Positions 22,618 through 32,936 of a stretch of 64,000 nucleotides of DNA are shown here, piece by piece; position 1 is the first letter of the stretch, and each line of letters starts with the position of its first letter. The DNA lies in assembly GCA_958296055.1 (NCBI GenBank), contig CATQHS010000001.1, positions 2,204,277-2,268,276 of the forward strand, read 5' to 3'. The position numbers and the translations under genes are program-made. The stretch is from an uncultured Acidimicrobiales bacterium (GTDB lineage Bacteria; Actinomycetota; Acidimicrobiia; Acidimicrobiales; Aldehydirespiratoraceae). Under the pieces are notes generated by a model, which ran no database searches, was not told where the DNA came from, and was given only the letters and a program-made list of their open reading frames with translations.

Positions 22618-24120
22618 TCAGTCGGGTGAGGTGACCTCTCGGAGCTGGGCGGCGGCGCCGGGGCCCATTTCAACGGCAGCCCAGATCGGTCTGTCGGGTC
22701 CGAGCATGGCGGCCAGGGCCCGGGCACCGGCGCTTCCGGGGTTGGGGAGATCGGTAGTGAGCAGCACTAGCTGCGGCTGGTTGGACTTGCCCGTCTCTGC
22801 GAAGTGCAACACCGCGGCCTTGCCGAGGGCCTTCCACAGGGTGTCGGTGCGGCGGAGGCCGGCCCGTTGGGTGATCGTGAACGCCCCGGACACGTCGAAC
22901 CGCCACCAGTAGCCCGCTCGACTCTGGGCCTCGAAGTTGATCTCCACCCCGCCTGGCCCTTTGACGTCGGAGCGGATGTCGGTGAAGCCGGCTTCCTCCA
23001 AGATTCGCCGGGCTATGTCCTTGGCTTTCTTCCCCTCACGGCTGGCCCGGGACTGAAAGTCCTCGGAAGGAGCATCCCTGTTGGCCGCAGCAGCATCGAA
23101 GCTGCCGTCGAAGTCGAGGGACATCTCGCCGCTCCCCGAGCACCGATCGCCCGCCGGGGGAGTGGCGCCGTTTCTCTCGACTTCCAGGCGCCGGCGCTCC
23201 TCGGCCACCCGCTGCTCGGCTGCTTCGACATAGCCCGCGTCGGTGTCGAAACCGACGTAGTGGCGACCGGTGCGCACCGCGGCCACCGCGGTGGAGCCGA
23301 CTCCCATGAACGGGTCCAGCACCAAGTCCCTCTCGTAAGTGTACAACTCGATCAGGCGCTGGGGCAACTCCACCGGGAACGGGGCCGGGTGGCCCACCCT
23401 CTGGGCCGACTCGGCCGGGATCTCCCACACGTCGGTGGTGGCTTCCATGAACTCGTCGGCTGAGATCGACCCCTTCGACGGCTGGCCGGCGGCGGCCCGC
23501 GCCCGAGGGCTCATCGCCCGGTCGAAGCGGCCCTTGGAGGCGATCACCACCCGCTCGGTCAGGTCCCGCAGCACCGGGTTGGCCGGGCTGGCGAAAGACC
23601 CCCAGGCGCAGTTGCCCCCCGCGCCTCTGGCCTTAAGCCAGATCACCTCGCCCCGCAGCAGCAGGCCCAGCCGGTTGGACAGGATGTCGATCACATCCGC
23701 GGACAAAGACCGGTACGGCTTGCGGCCCAGGTTGGCCACGTTCACCGCCATCCGGCCCCCCGGCTCCAGCTTGCGGACGCACTCGGCGAACACGTCGGTC
23801 AGCATCTCCAAGTACTCGACGTAGGAGCCGGGAACCCCATCTGAGCCCAAGTCCGCCTCGTAGGCCTTGCCCGCGAAGTACGGCGGCGAGGTCACCATCA
23901 GAGCCACCGAGTCGTCGGCTACGTCCCCGCAGCCGTCCATGTCCCGGGCGTCGCCTGTCCATATCCGATCCAGACAGGCCGGCTTGGCGACGGTGCCGTT
24001 CTCGTCGATAAGCGGCGCGGTGAAGCGGTTGTAGAACGCCGACGAGTCGTGGCCTTCGCGCCGTCCCACCCCGAAGCTCGATGTGGAGGTGGCCTGGCGT
24101 CGGCGCTCGGGGCCGCTCAC
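22618..24120 (-). CDS. Site-specific DNA methyltransferase (N4/N6 beta class)
   Basis: Motif IV TSPPYFAGKAYEADLG at about residue 80 precedes motif I DPFMGVGSTAVAA at about 260, the order of beta-class amino-methyltransferases. TSPPY is common in N4-cytosine and some N6-adenine enzymes. The C-terminal ~130 residues (KAKDIARRILEEAGFTDIRSD...WWRFDVSGAFT) form a separate domain that may contribute to DNA recognition. The start at GTG 24120 is chosen because TAGGGT lies seven bases upstream; the track adds 29 low-complexity residues. It is convergent with the mrr operon. A cognate restriction partner is not obvious. Confidence 0.85.
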   Translation of the reverse strand: MSGPERRRQATSTSSFGVGRREGHDSSAFYNRFTAPLIDENGTVAKPACLDRIWTGDARDMDGCGDVADDSVALMVTSPPYFAGKAYEADLGSDGVPGSYVEYLEMLTDVFAECVRKLEPGGRMAVNVANLGRKPYRSLSADVIDILSNRLGLLLRGEVIWLKARGAGGNCAWGSFASPANPVLRDLTERVVIASKGRFDRAMSPRARAAAGQPSKGSISADEFMEATTDVWEIPAESAQRVGHPAPFPVELPQRLIELYTYERDLVLDPFMGVGSTAVAAVRTGRHYVGFDTDAGYVEAAEQRVAEERRRLEVERNGATPPAGDRCSGSGEMSLDFDGSFDAAAANRDAPSEDFQSRASREGKKAKDIARRILEEAGFTDIRSDVKGPGGVEINFEAQSRAGYWWRFDVSGAFTITQRAGLRRTDTLWKALGKAAVLHFAETGKSNQPQLVLLTTDLPNPGSAGARALAAMLGPDRPIWAAVEMGPGAAAQLREVTSPD

Positions 24121-24127
24121 GCCCGGC

Positions 24128-24133
24128 ACCCTA
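24128..24133 (-). promoter_or_regulatory. -10 element TAGGGT for the methyltransferase
   Basis: TAGGGT-GCCGGGC-GTG on the minus strand; seven-base spacing to the start codon. Confidence 0.45.
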
Positions 24134-24209
24134 ATGCTCCTTGCCCTTGGCGGCCGCTCTCGGGCCGCCCGTCCCGGCTGGATCGGTTGGCGCGACCGGG
24201 CCGCCAACC

Positions 24210-24215
24210 TACCGT
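24210..24215 (+). promoter_or_regulatory. -10 element TACCGT for the ccm operon
   Basis: TACCGT-CACCCT-GTG places the transcript start at the first codon of ccmA (24222). It overrides the track start at 24141. Confidence 0.5.
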
Positions 24216-24221
24216 CACCCT

Positions 24222-24866
24222 GTGACCGTGATCCGGCTCCGCGGCGTGGTCGTCGTGCTGGGCCGCTACCCGGCCCTGGCCGGTGCCGATCTCGACGTAG
24301 AGGCCCGACAGACCGTTCTGGTGCAGGGCCCCAACGGCGCCGGCAAGTCGACGCTGCTGAGGCTGTGCGCCGGCCTGCACCCGCTGCGGGCCGGCACCGC
24401 CGAAGTGCTCGGCTGCGATCTCGGTGCCGAGCGGCCCGCCGTGCGGGGCCGGGTCGGCCTGCTCGGCCACGACACCGCCCTCTACGACGACCTGACCGTC
24501 ACCGAGAACCTGGAGCTGTGGGCCCGGGCCGCCCGGCTGCCCGTCGCCGAGGTGCCCGAGGCGCTGGACCGGCTGGGCTTGGAGTCCCGGCTGCGGTCCG
24601 TGCCGGTGGGCCGGCTCTCGGCCGGGCAGCGCCGTCGCACCGCCTTGGCCGCCATCGCCCTCCGCCGGCCCGAGCTGTGGCTCCTGGACGAGCCCCACGC
24701 CGGGCTCGACCGGCCCGCCCGGCGGATCGTGGACGAGCTGATCGTCGAGGCCGCCGCCTCCGGCGCCACCGTGGTGCTCTCCTCCCACGAGCCCGGCCGA
24801 GCCGCCGGGCTGGCCGCCCGCACCGTCACCATGACCGGGGGGACAGTGACCGCCGATGCGGCCTGA
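24222..24866 (+). CDS. ccmA: Heme exporter ATPase CcmA
   Basis: An ABC ATPase of 214 aa, the size of CcmA (about 200 aa). Walker A is GPNGAGKSTLLRLC, the signature is LSAGQRRRTALA, and Walker B is LWLLDEPHAGLD. CcmA energises release of holo-CcmE from CcmC during System I cytochrome c maturation at the cytoplasmic membrane. It opens the operon and overlaps ccmB by 11 bp. The assignment rests mainly on its position before ccmB and ccmC, as ABC ATPases resemble each other closely. Confidence 0.85.
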   Translation: MTVIRLRGVVVVLGRYPALAGADLDVEARQTVLVQGPNGAGKSTLLRLCAGLHPLRAGTAEVLGCDLGAERPAVRGRVGLLGHDTALYDDLTVTENLELWARAARLPVAEVPEALDRLGLESRLRSVPVGRLSAGQRRRTALAAIALRRPELWLLDEPHAGLDRPARRIVDELIVEAAASGATVVLSSHEPGRAAGLAARTVTMTGGTVTADAA

Positions 24867-25629
24867 CCCCGCCCCCGACCCCGGTCGGCCCACCCCCGCC
24901 CCGCCCGCCGCCGGCCCCGCCGCCCGCCCCAGCCCCGCCGCCGCGTCCCGCGTCCTCGAAACCTGGCGGGACGCTGCGCTGGTGGCGGACAAGGACCTGC
25001 GAGTCGAATGGCGCTCGCGGGCGACCCTGGGACAGGTCGTGCCCTTCGCCGGGCTGGTGTTGATCCTGTTCGGGTTCGCCCTCGACGCCCATCGGCCCAC
25101 GCTGCGGCTGGCCGCGCCCGGGCTCTTCTGGCTCACCGCGCTGTTCGTGACCGTGGTGGCCGCTCAGCGCTCCACCGCCGCCGAGGCCGCCGACTCGTCC
25201 CGGCGGATGCTGCTGCTGGCCGGCGTCCATCCCGGCGCCGTCTTCGCCGGCAAGGCCGCGGCGGTGGCCGTGCAGATCCTGGCGGTGGAGCTGGTCATGG
25301 TGGCCGGGGTGCTGGTGTTCTACGGCGTCCGAATCGAATCGATCCCGCTGATAGCCGCCACCTGCCTGGCGGCCACGGCCGGGCTGGCCGCCGCCGGCAG
25401 CCTGCTGGCCGCCCTGGTGGCCGGCTCTAGGGCCCGGGAGACCATCCTGCCCGTCCTGTTGATGCCCGTGGCCGCTCCGGTGCTCATCGCCGCCGCCCGG
25501 GCCTTCGACGCCGCCCTGGGCTCGGCCGCCGTCAACGGCTGGAGGTGGCTGGGCCTGTTGGCGGTGTTCTCGGTAGTTAACGTCATGCTGGGAGTTGGGG
25601 CCTACGGCCCACTGGCCGAGGAGGTCTGA
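24856..25629 (+). CDS. ccmB: Heme exporter membrane protein CcmB
   Basis: A 257-aa membrane protein with about six hydrophobic segments. After a Pro-rich N-terminal extension of 30 residues comes VADKDLRVEWRSRATLGQVVPFAGLVLILFGF, which matches the CcmB start (KEL..E.R......LF). AAQRSTAAEAADSSRRMLLL is a further family-like region. CcmB pairs with CcmA and CcmC in the CcmABCD complex. It overlaps ccmA and ends one base before ccmC begins. Confidence 0.85.
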   Translation: MRPDPAPDPGRPTPAPPAAGPAARPSPAAASRVLETWRDAALVADKDLRVEWRSRATLGQVVPFAGLVLILFGFALDAHRPTLRLAAPGLFWLTALFVTVVAAQRSTAAEAADSSRRMLLLAGVHPGAVFAGKAAAVAVQILAVELVMVAGVLVFYGVRIESIPLIAATCLAATAGLAAAGSLLAALVAGSRARETILPVLLMPVAAPVLIAAARAFDAALGSAAVNGWRWLGLLAVFSVVNVMLGVGAYGPLAEEV

Positions 25630-25630
25630 G

Positions 25631-26425
25631 GTGAGTGATCCCGAGGCGAAAAAACCCACCACCGGGTCGCTCACAACCCGCTGGCTCGGACTGGCCGTGC
25701 TGGCGGGGACGGCGGCCGTGGCCCTGCTCGGGTTGCTGGCCGCCCCCGCTGACGACGTGCAGCTCGACGCGGTGCGCATCATCTTCGTCCATGTGCCCGT
25801 GGCCATCGGCGCCTACGTCGCCTTCGGGCTCACCGCGGTCGGCTCGCTGATGTGGCTGTGGCGCCGCTCGGCGTGGTGGGACGTGACCGCCCACGCCGCC
25901 GCCGAGATCGGGGTGCTGCTGTGCGGGCTCACCCTGGCCACTGGGATGCTCTGGGGCCGCCCCACCTGGGGCACCTACTGGGAGTGGGGCGACGTGCGGC
26001 TGGTCACCACCCTGATCCTGTTCCTGATCATGGTCGGCTACCTGTCGGTGCGGTCCCTGGGCGGCGACGAGGCGGCTTCCACCCGAGCCGCGGTGGTCGG
26101 GCTGGTGGGGGCGGTCAACCTGCCCATCGTCAACCAGTCGGTCAACTGGTGGTCGGACCGCACCCTGCACCAGCAGTCGTCGCTGACCGACGGCAAGCTG
26201 GAGAACCTGACCCTGTTCACCGTGTTCCTGGCCATCGTGGTGACCGTTCTGGCCGGGCTGTGGATGATGATCCACCGATTTCGCATCGGCTGGCTGGAGC
26301 GGGAGCTGCGAGCCGCCGATCTCGACGCCGCCATCGAGGCCCGCCGCTCCGAAGCCGCCGCAGCCGCCGATCTCGACGCCGACCCCGAGATTGCCGCCCC
26401 CGAGGCGGCCCGGAACCGGCCATGA
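25631..26425 (+). CDS. ccmC: Heme transport membrane protein CcmC
   Basis: A 264-aa protein with six predicted membrane helices and the tryptophan-rich motif GMLWGRPTWGTYWEWGDVRL of the WWD heme-handling family. Conserved histidines occur in FVHVPVA and in MMIHRFR. CcmC attaches heme to CcmE. GTG 25631 is chosen over the track start because it sits directly after the ccmB stop. The stop codon overlaps the ccmD ATG by 4 bp. Confidence 0.9.
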   Translation: MSDPEAKKPTTGSLTTRWLGLAVLAGTAAVALLGLLAAPADDVQLDAVRIIFVHVPVAIGAYVAFGLTAVGSLMWLWRRSAWWDVTAHAAAEIGVLLCGLTLATGMLWGRPTWGTYWEWGDVRLVTTLILFLIMVGYLSVRSLGGDEAASTRAAVVGLVGAVNLPIVNQSVNWWSDRTLHQQSSLTDGKLENLTLFTVFLAIVVTVLAGLWMMIHRFRIGWLERELRAADLDAAIEARRSEAAAAADLDADPEIAAPEAARNRP

Positions 26426-26571
26426 CCCACCTGGGCTACGTCCTGGGGGCCTGGGGCCTGGTGCTGGGAGCCGGGGCCCTCTACGCCATCCGTCTGGTGC
26501 GCCGGGGTCGCAAGCTGGCGGCCCGAGTACCGGCCAGCCGCCGACGCTGGATGTCGGCCCCCGATCGATGA
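26422..26571 (+). CDS. ccmD: Small membrane protein CcmD
   Basis: A 49-aa protein hidden in a longer frame of the track. It has one membrane helix (LGYVLGAWGLVLGAGALYAI) followed by a basic tail (RLVRRGRKLAARVPASRRR). This is the CcmD pattern: one TM, positive-inside C-terminus, placed between ccmC and ccmE. CcmD helps release holo-CcmE from the CcmABC complex. The ATG overlaps the ccmC stop. Confidence 0.75.
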   Translation: MTHLGYVLGAWGLVLGAGALYAIRLVRRGRKLAARVPASRRRWMSAPDR

Positions 26572-26589
26572 TCGGCCTCCGGTCCCGGA

Positions 26590-26697
26590 AGTCGGCGCCC
26601 GGCCGGCGATGACCGCCGCCCCCCGCCGCCCGACGTCGGCCCCCAGCCGGTGATGACCGCCGCTCCCCGTCGCCCGACGTCGGCCCCCGATCGGTGA
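26590..26697 (+). repeat. ~46-bp tandem repeats between ccmD and ccmE
   Basis: Degenerate copies of CGCCCGACGTCGGCCCCCAG with GCCGGTGATGACCGCCGC recur two to three times up to the ccmE start. Each copy carries an ATGA-like start/stop motif. It seems to be a duplicated gene junction. Confidence 0.65.
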
Positions 26698-27445
26698 TGA
26701 CGACCCTCGAGCCTCGGCCGCCGCGACCCTCCTCCCGGCCGGTCCGCTCGGACCGCCGCCGTCTGGTGTCGCTGGCGGTGATCGTGGCCGTGGCCGCCGC
26801 CGTGACCTGGCTGGTCGCCAACCTGCTCGGTGACGCCTCCCTGTTCTTCTACAACGCCGACGAGGCCGTCGAGCGCCGGGACGAGCTCGGCTCGGAGCGC
26901 TTCCGGGTCCAGGGAACCCCCGTGGCCGGCACCATCGCCGAGACCTTCCTCGACGACGCCCCAGCCCTGGCCTTCACCATCGGCTTCGAGGGCGCGCTCG
27001 TCGACGTGGTCCACACCGGCGACCCCCGGGAGTTGTTCCAGCCCGGTGTGCCGGTGGTGCTGGAGGGGGGGTGGCGGCTGGGCCCGGCCCCCGTCGACGA
27101 GCCCGCCCGGGCCGCCCTGGCCGCCGCCGACGGCTGGTACTTCGCCTCGGATCGGATGCTGGTCAAGCACGACAACGACTACCGCAACCGCGACGACTAC
27201 GAGGAGCGCGTCGACGAAGCCGAACAGGGCACCGACGCCGCGTCGGAGCCCGCCCGTCCCGCCGCCGCTGAGCCCGCCGCTGCCGTCCGCCCCGCCGCCG
27301 CTGAGGGCACCACCGCCGCCCGGCCCGCCGCTACTGAGGGTGCCTCCGCCCGTCCCACCGTCACCCAACCCGCCGCTGCTGAGGGCGCTACCGCCGCTCG
27401 GCCCCCCGCCACCCCTGGCCCGCCCGACCTGACGGACCCGGCTGC

Positions 27446-27449
<4 letters not shown>
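26697..27449 (+). CDS. ccmE: Heme chaperone CcmE with long Pro/Ala C-terminal tail
   Basis: N-terminal membrane anchor (LVSLAVIVAVAAAVTWLVANLL), then a beta-barrel with FRVQGTPVAGTI and the heme-binding motif LVKHDNDYRN, whose His corresponds to the covalent heme ligand in the classical VLAKHDENY. About 80 residues of Ala/Pro/Glu repeats (PAAAEP, RPAATEG) follow, absent from typical CcmE (about 150 aa); these are low-complexity and probably dispensable. Preceded by GTGATG (GTG 26694 is an alternative start). The stop overlaps the ccmF start (GTGA). Confidence 0.88.
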
Positions 27450-29394
<1,945 letters not shown>

Positions 29395-29416
<22 letters not shown>

Positions 29417-29502
29417 CGACGACGCCCCCGCCCCCGGCACCCTCCCCGCCCGCGGCGGCCGCCCCGCCCCTCCCGGCGTCCCCGGCCCCGACCGGCCCAT
29501 GA
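29395..29502 (+). repeat. Duplicated gene junction between ccmF and ccmG
   Basis: CCCCGGCCCCGACCGGCCCATGAC is present at the ccmF end and again about 86 bp later at the ccmG start. Both copies carry an ATGA overlap, and the first ATG opens a short frame of no merit. Confidence 0.75.
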
Positions 29503-30035
29503 CCCGCCGAGTGGCGGCCTGGGTGGCCGTGCCGGTGGCGGTGGCCGCGGTCCTGCTGACCGTGCTGCTGGTCACCCGGGATCCGGCCGCCGAGCGTCGG
29601 GCCCGCAGCCCTGTCGTCGGGGGCCTGGCCCCGGCCATCGTCGGCACGGCCACCGACGGCGAGCCCTTCGACCTCGACGATCTGCGAGGCCGGTGGGTGG
29701 TGGTCAACTTCTTCTCCACTTTCTGCGTGCCGTGCATCGTCGAGCACCCCGAGTTGGTGGCCTTCAGCCGCAGCCACGACGCCACCGGCAACGCCGCGGT
29801 GGTGTCGGTGGTGTTCGACGACACTGCCGCCAACGTCGCTGCCTTCTTCGAGGAGAACGGGGGCGATTGGCCGGTGATCGCCGACAACAGCGGCCGGACG
29901 GCCGTCGCCTACGGGGTGACCGGGGTGCCCGAGTCGTATTTGGTGGCGCCGTCGGGCCTGGTGGTTTGGAAGTACCTGGGCGGGGTCACCGCGGCCGGCC
30001 TCGACTCCGTAATCGCCCAGTTTTCCCGATCGTGA
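29499..30035 (+). CDS. ccmG: Thiol:disulfide oxidoreductase CcmG/DsbE-like
   Basis: A 178-aa protein with an N-terminal membrane anchor (VAVPVAVAAVLLTVLLV) and a thioredoxin fold. The active site is FFSTFCVPCIVEHPEL (CxxC), followed by the cis-Pro loop GVTGVPESYLV. CcmG reduces apocytochrome or CcmH cysteines outside the membrane. The track start at 29301 runs through the ccmF end in another frame; ATG 29499 is the right start. It precedes ccmH with a short duplicated spacer. Confidence 0.88.
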   Translation: MTRRVAAWVAVPVAVAAVLLTVLLVTRDPAAERRARSPVVGGLAPAIVGTATDGEPFDLDDLRGRWVVVNFFSTFCVPCIVEHPELVAFSRSHDATGNAAVVSVVFDDTAANVAAFFEENGGDWPVIADNSGRTAVAYGVTGVPESYLVAPSGLVVWKYLGGVTAAGLDSVIAQFSRS

Positions 30036-30110
30036 GCAGGCGGACGATGACCAGGCGATGGTGACCAGGCGGACGGTGAGCAGGCGGACGATGACCAGGC
30101 GGGCCTGGAG
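30035..30110 (+). repeat. Short tandem repeats at the ccmH start
   Basis: AGCAGGCGGACGATGACCAGGCG and near copies occur repeatedly, so the ccmH N-terminus reads MVTRRTVSRRTMTRR. This makes the true start uncertain (ATG 30058 or ATG 30091). Confidence 0.7.
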
Positions 30111-31602
30111 CTGGGCCGCGGCGGCCGCGGTGGCCGCCGGCGCCTACCTGTACGGCGCCGTCGCCCCCGAACCGCCCCGCACCAACGCCGACCGGGCCCA
30201 CGCCCTGGCCCGGGGCTTCGCCTGCCCGGTGTGCGCCGGCCAGTCCGTGGCCGAGAGCGACGTGCCCGTGGCCCGCGAGATCCGCCGCCAGATCGGAATC
30301 TGGGTCGACGAGGGGCGCAGCGACGGCTACATCCGCGACGAGCTGGTCGCCGCCTACGACATCGACATCGACTACAACCCCTCCGGCGCCGGACTCACCG
30401 GCCTGGTGTGGATACTGCCGGTCGCGGCCGGGGTGGGGACAGCGGGAGTCTTGGTGGTGATGTTCCACCGCCGCCGGGCCGCCGCCGTCGCCGCTTCCGC
30501 CGAGCCGATCGAGGCCATCGCGGCCGCCGGTCTGGCCGAGCCCGCCGCCGAGCCGGGCGAGGCCGCCGTCGCCGCTACCGCCGAGCCGGACGAGGCCATC
30601 GCGCCCGCCCTCGCTTCCGCCGACAAGGCGCCTGCCGCGCCGGGCCGAAGCCGGCTCGGCTTGGCCGTGACCGCGGCCGTGATCGCGGTGGCCGCGGTGG
30701 CCGCCGGGGTGCTGGTGGCCCGGTATTCGGGCAGCCGCGCCGCTGGCGATTCGATCACCGGGGAGATCCGCCGCACCTCCCGGGAGCTGCTGTTCGAGGC
30801 CCAGCAGACCGTGGTCGCGGGCGACATCGCGGCCGCCATCGCCATCTACGACGAGGTGCTCGAAAGCCGGCCCTCCAGCGTCGAGGCGCTCACCTACCGG
30901 GGCTGGCTCACCGCCCGGTCGGGCGACCTCGCCGGCGCCGTCGCCTACCTGGAGGAGGCCATCGGGATCGACCCGGCCTACCCCGACGCCCGACTGTTCC
31001 GCTCGATAGTGGCCATCGACTCCGGCGAAACCGAGCGGGCCGCGGCCGAGCTGGCCCTATTCGACGCCTCCGACCCCCCCGACTTCGCCCAGTCGCTCAT
31101 CGACGCAGCCCAGCTCCGGCCCCGCATCCTGAGGGCCCAGGAGGAGGAGGCGCTGGCCGCGGTGGAGGCCGAACGGGCCGGGACCGGGGCGAACGGCGCC
31201 GGGCCGGTCGCCTTCGCGGCCACCTCGCTGACCGTCCGGCAGGTGGCCCTGGCCGCCGAGCGCTTAGCCGCCGAGAGCCGTCTGCTCGATGCGGTGAGGC
31301 TGTTCGACTGGGTGCTCGAATCCCGCCCCGACGACGCCGAGGCCCTCACCGGGCGGGGATGGCTGGTGGCCCGCACCGGCGACCCCGAGCTGCTCGCGGC
31401 CGGCGTCGCCCATCTCGACCGGGCCCTCGAACTCGATCCCGCCCACCCGTCCGCCCTCGTCTACCGGGCCTTCGCCCGAAACCAGCAGGGCGACCCCGAG
31501 GCGGCCCGGGCCGACCTGGCCGCCTTCGACGCCCTCGAAACCCAGCCCGCCGATCTCGTGCGCCTCATAGACCACTTCAACCTGCGCCAAGCCCTGGGCT
31601 AG
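30058..31602 (+). CDS. ccmH: CcmH-CcmI fusion with TPR domain
   Basis: About residues 1-125 are CcmH: a membrane anchor, then the redox motif ARGFACPVCAGQSVAESD (CPVC) and REIRRQIGIWVDEGRSDGYIRDELV. A second TM (ILPVAAGVGTAGVLVVMF) and a third (about 205-225) flank an Ala-rich linker. The C-terminal half is TPR-like (IAAAIAIYDEVLESRPSSVEALTYRGWL twice), corresponding to CcmI, which presents apocytochrome c. Fused forms exist in other lineages. ATG 30091 is an alternative start. It closes the operon; the stop lies inside a tandem repeat. Confidence 0.88.
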   Translation: MVTRRTVSRRTMTRRAWSWAAAAAVAAGAYLYGAVAPEPPRTNADRAHALARGFACPVCAGQSVAESDVPVAREIRRQIGIWVDEGRSDGYIRDELVAAYDIDIDYNPSGAGLTGLVWILPVAAGVGTAGVLVVMFHRRRAAAVAASAEPIEAIAAAGLAEPAAEPGEAAVAATAEPDEAIAPALASADKAPAAPGRSRLGLAVTAAVIAVAAVAAGVLVARYSGSRAAGDSITGEIRRTSRELLFEAQQTVVAGDIAAAIAIYDEVLESRPSSVEALTYRGWLTARSGDLAGAVAYLEEAIGIDPAYPDARLFRSIVAIDSGETERAAAELALFDASDPPDFAQSLIDAAQLRPRILRAQEEEALAAVEAERAGTGANGAGPVAFAATSLTVRQVALAAERLAAESRLLDAVRLFDWVLESRPDDAEALTGRGWLVARTGDPELLAAGVAHLDRALELDPAHPSALVYRAFARNQQGDPEAARADLAAFDALETQPADLVRLIDHFNLRQALG

Positions 31603-31705
31603 AACCCCGCCCGGCCCGGGGACAAACGTCGGCGGTCGTCACCGCTAGAACCCCGCCCGCCCGGGGACAAACGTCGGCGGTCGTCACCGCTAGAACCCCG
31701 CCCGG
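31599..31705 (+). repeat. 46-bp tandem repeat x2.5 starting at the ccmH stop codon
   Basis: CTAGAACCCCGCCCGGCCCG followed by GGGACAAACGTCGGCGGTCGTCACCG is repeated at 31599, 31645 and (partly) 31690. Each copy begins at the TAG stop of ccmH. It fills most of the gap to the next gene. Confidence 0.85.
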
Positions 31706-31730
31706 TCTGGGGCTGAAACTCCCGACCCTC

Positions 31731-31736
31731 TAGAGT
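31731..31736 (+). promoter_or_regulatory. -10 element TAGAGT for the flavin monooxygenase
   Basis: TAGAGT ends eight bases before ATG 31745; near-leaderless. Confidence 0.4.
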
Positions 31737-31744
31737 GAAGCGCC

Positions 31745-32902
31745 ATGCGCACGGGGGTGTTCCTGTTCGGCGGGGTCGAGATGGACGATGCCGGCGCCGG
31801 CCCCCCGGCCCCGGTGGACCGCCGCTACGGGCCCAAGGAGATCTGGCGCACCACCGAGCGGATCATCGACATGGGGGTGGCGGCGGACCGGCTCGGCTTC
31901 GACTCCTACTGGCTGACCGAGCACCACTTCCAGTACGAGGGCTACGAGGTGATCCCCAACGGGATCCTGGCGGGTGCCATCTTGGCCGAGCGCACCGAGA
32001 GCATCCGGATCGGGATGGCCTTCAACGTCGTCCCCCAGTGGCACCCGCTGCGGCTGGCCGAGGACTTCGCCACCCTGCACAACGTCTCGGGCGGGCGGGC
32101 CATCCTCGGCGTGGGCCGGGGCACGGTGCCCCGGGAGGCCGAGACGCTCGGCACCGTGATCGGCAGCTTCGACAACCCCGACCGAGCCGCGGCCGACGAG
32201 CTCAACCGCCGGCAGTTCGACGAGGCCATGGACGTCATCCGCCTGGCCCTGGACTCCGAGGCGTTCTCGTTCCACGGCCAGTTCTACGACATCCCGCCGC
32301 CGGGCCTGCCCGACCGGGGCGGCTTCGTCGAGGAGATGACGCTGGTGCCCCGGCCCCTTCACCCCTATGAGATCTGGCAGGCCGTCACCTCGCCCCCCAC
32401 CCTCGAGCAGGTCCCCCGGCGGGGCTGGGGAGGGGTGTTCTGGAACAACCACTACCGCTTCGTGAAGGCCCGCTGGGAGCGCTTCGCCGAGATCTACGCG
32501 GCCGCCCACGGCCGAGAGCTGGAGCGGGGCGAGCACCGCCAGCTCGTGCTCAACATCCGCATCGACGACAGCCGCGAGGCGGCGGTGGCGTCGGTGCGCG
32601 ACGGCCACGACGAGTTCTGGAAGTTCCTCGGCCCCTACGGCTGGAGCAAGGGGTACATGGGCCCCGACGGCAAGCCCGCGCCGGCCGGGCTGATCCCCAC
32701 CCTGGAGCAGTCGCTGGAGCAGAAGACCTGGCTGGCGGGCACGGCCTCCGACGTGGCCGAGGGCATCGCCGCCTACGACGAGCAGATCGGGCTGGAGAAC
32801 CTGCTGCTGTTCCCGGCCATGCCCGGCGACCGCTACGAGTTCGTGGAGGAGCAGCTTCACCGCATCGCCGACGAGCTGATGCCCCTGCTGCCGGGCCCCT
32901 GA
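31745..32902 (+). CDS. LLM-class (luciferase-like) flavin-dependent monooxygenase
   Basis: A 385-aa TIM-barrel protein of the bacterial luciferase family. Typical segments are ADRLGFDSYWLTEHHFQYEGYEVIPN (the EHH region), RIGMAFNVVPQWHPLRLAEDFATLHNVSGGRAILGVGRG and FVKARWERFAEI. It uses reduced FMN supplied by a separate reductase to insert oxygen into a substrate. Two flavodoxin-fold reductase genes follow directly. Other members cleave alkanesulfonates, nitrilotriacetate or pyrimidines; the substrate here is not predictable. Confidence 0.85.
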   Translation: MRTGVFLFGGVEMDDAGAGPPAPVDRRYGPKEIWRTTERIIDMGVAADRLGFDSYWLTEHHFQYEGYEVIPNGILAGAILAERTESIRIGMAFNVVPQWHPLRLAEDFATLHNVSGGRAILGVGRGTVPREAETLGTVIGSFDNPDRAAADELNRRQFDEAMDVIRLALDSEAFSFHGQFYDIPPPGLPDRGGFVEEMTLVPRPLHPYEIWQAVTSPPTLEQVPRRGWGGVFWNNHYRFVKARWERFAEIYAAAHGRELERGEHRQLVLNIRIDDSREAAVASVRDGHDEFWKFLGPYGWSKGYMGPDGKPAPAGLIPTLEQSLEQKTWLAGTASDVAEGIAAYDEQIGLENLLLFPAMPGDRYEFVEEQLHRIADELMPLLPGP

Positions 32903-32936
32903 CCGCGGGCCCTGAGCGGAACGGCCCGGCGACGGC

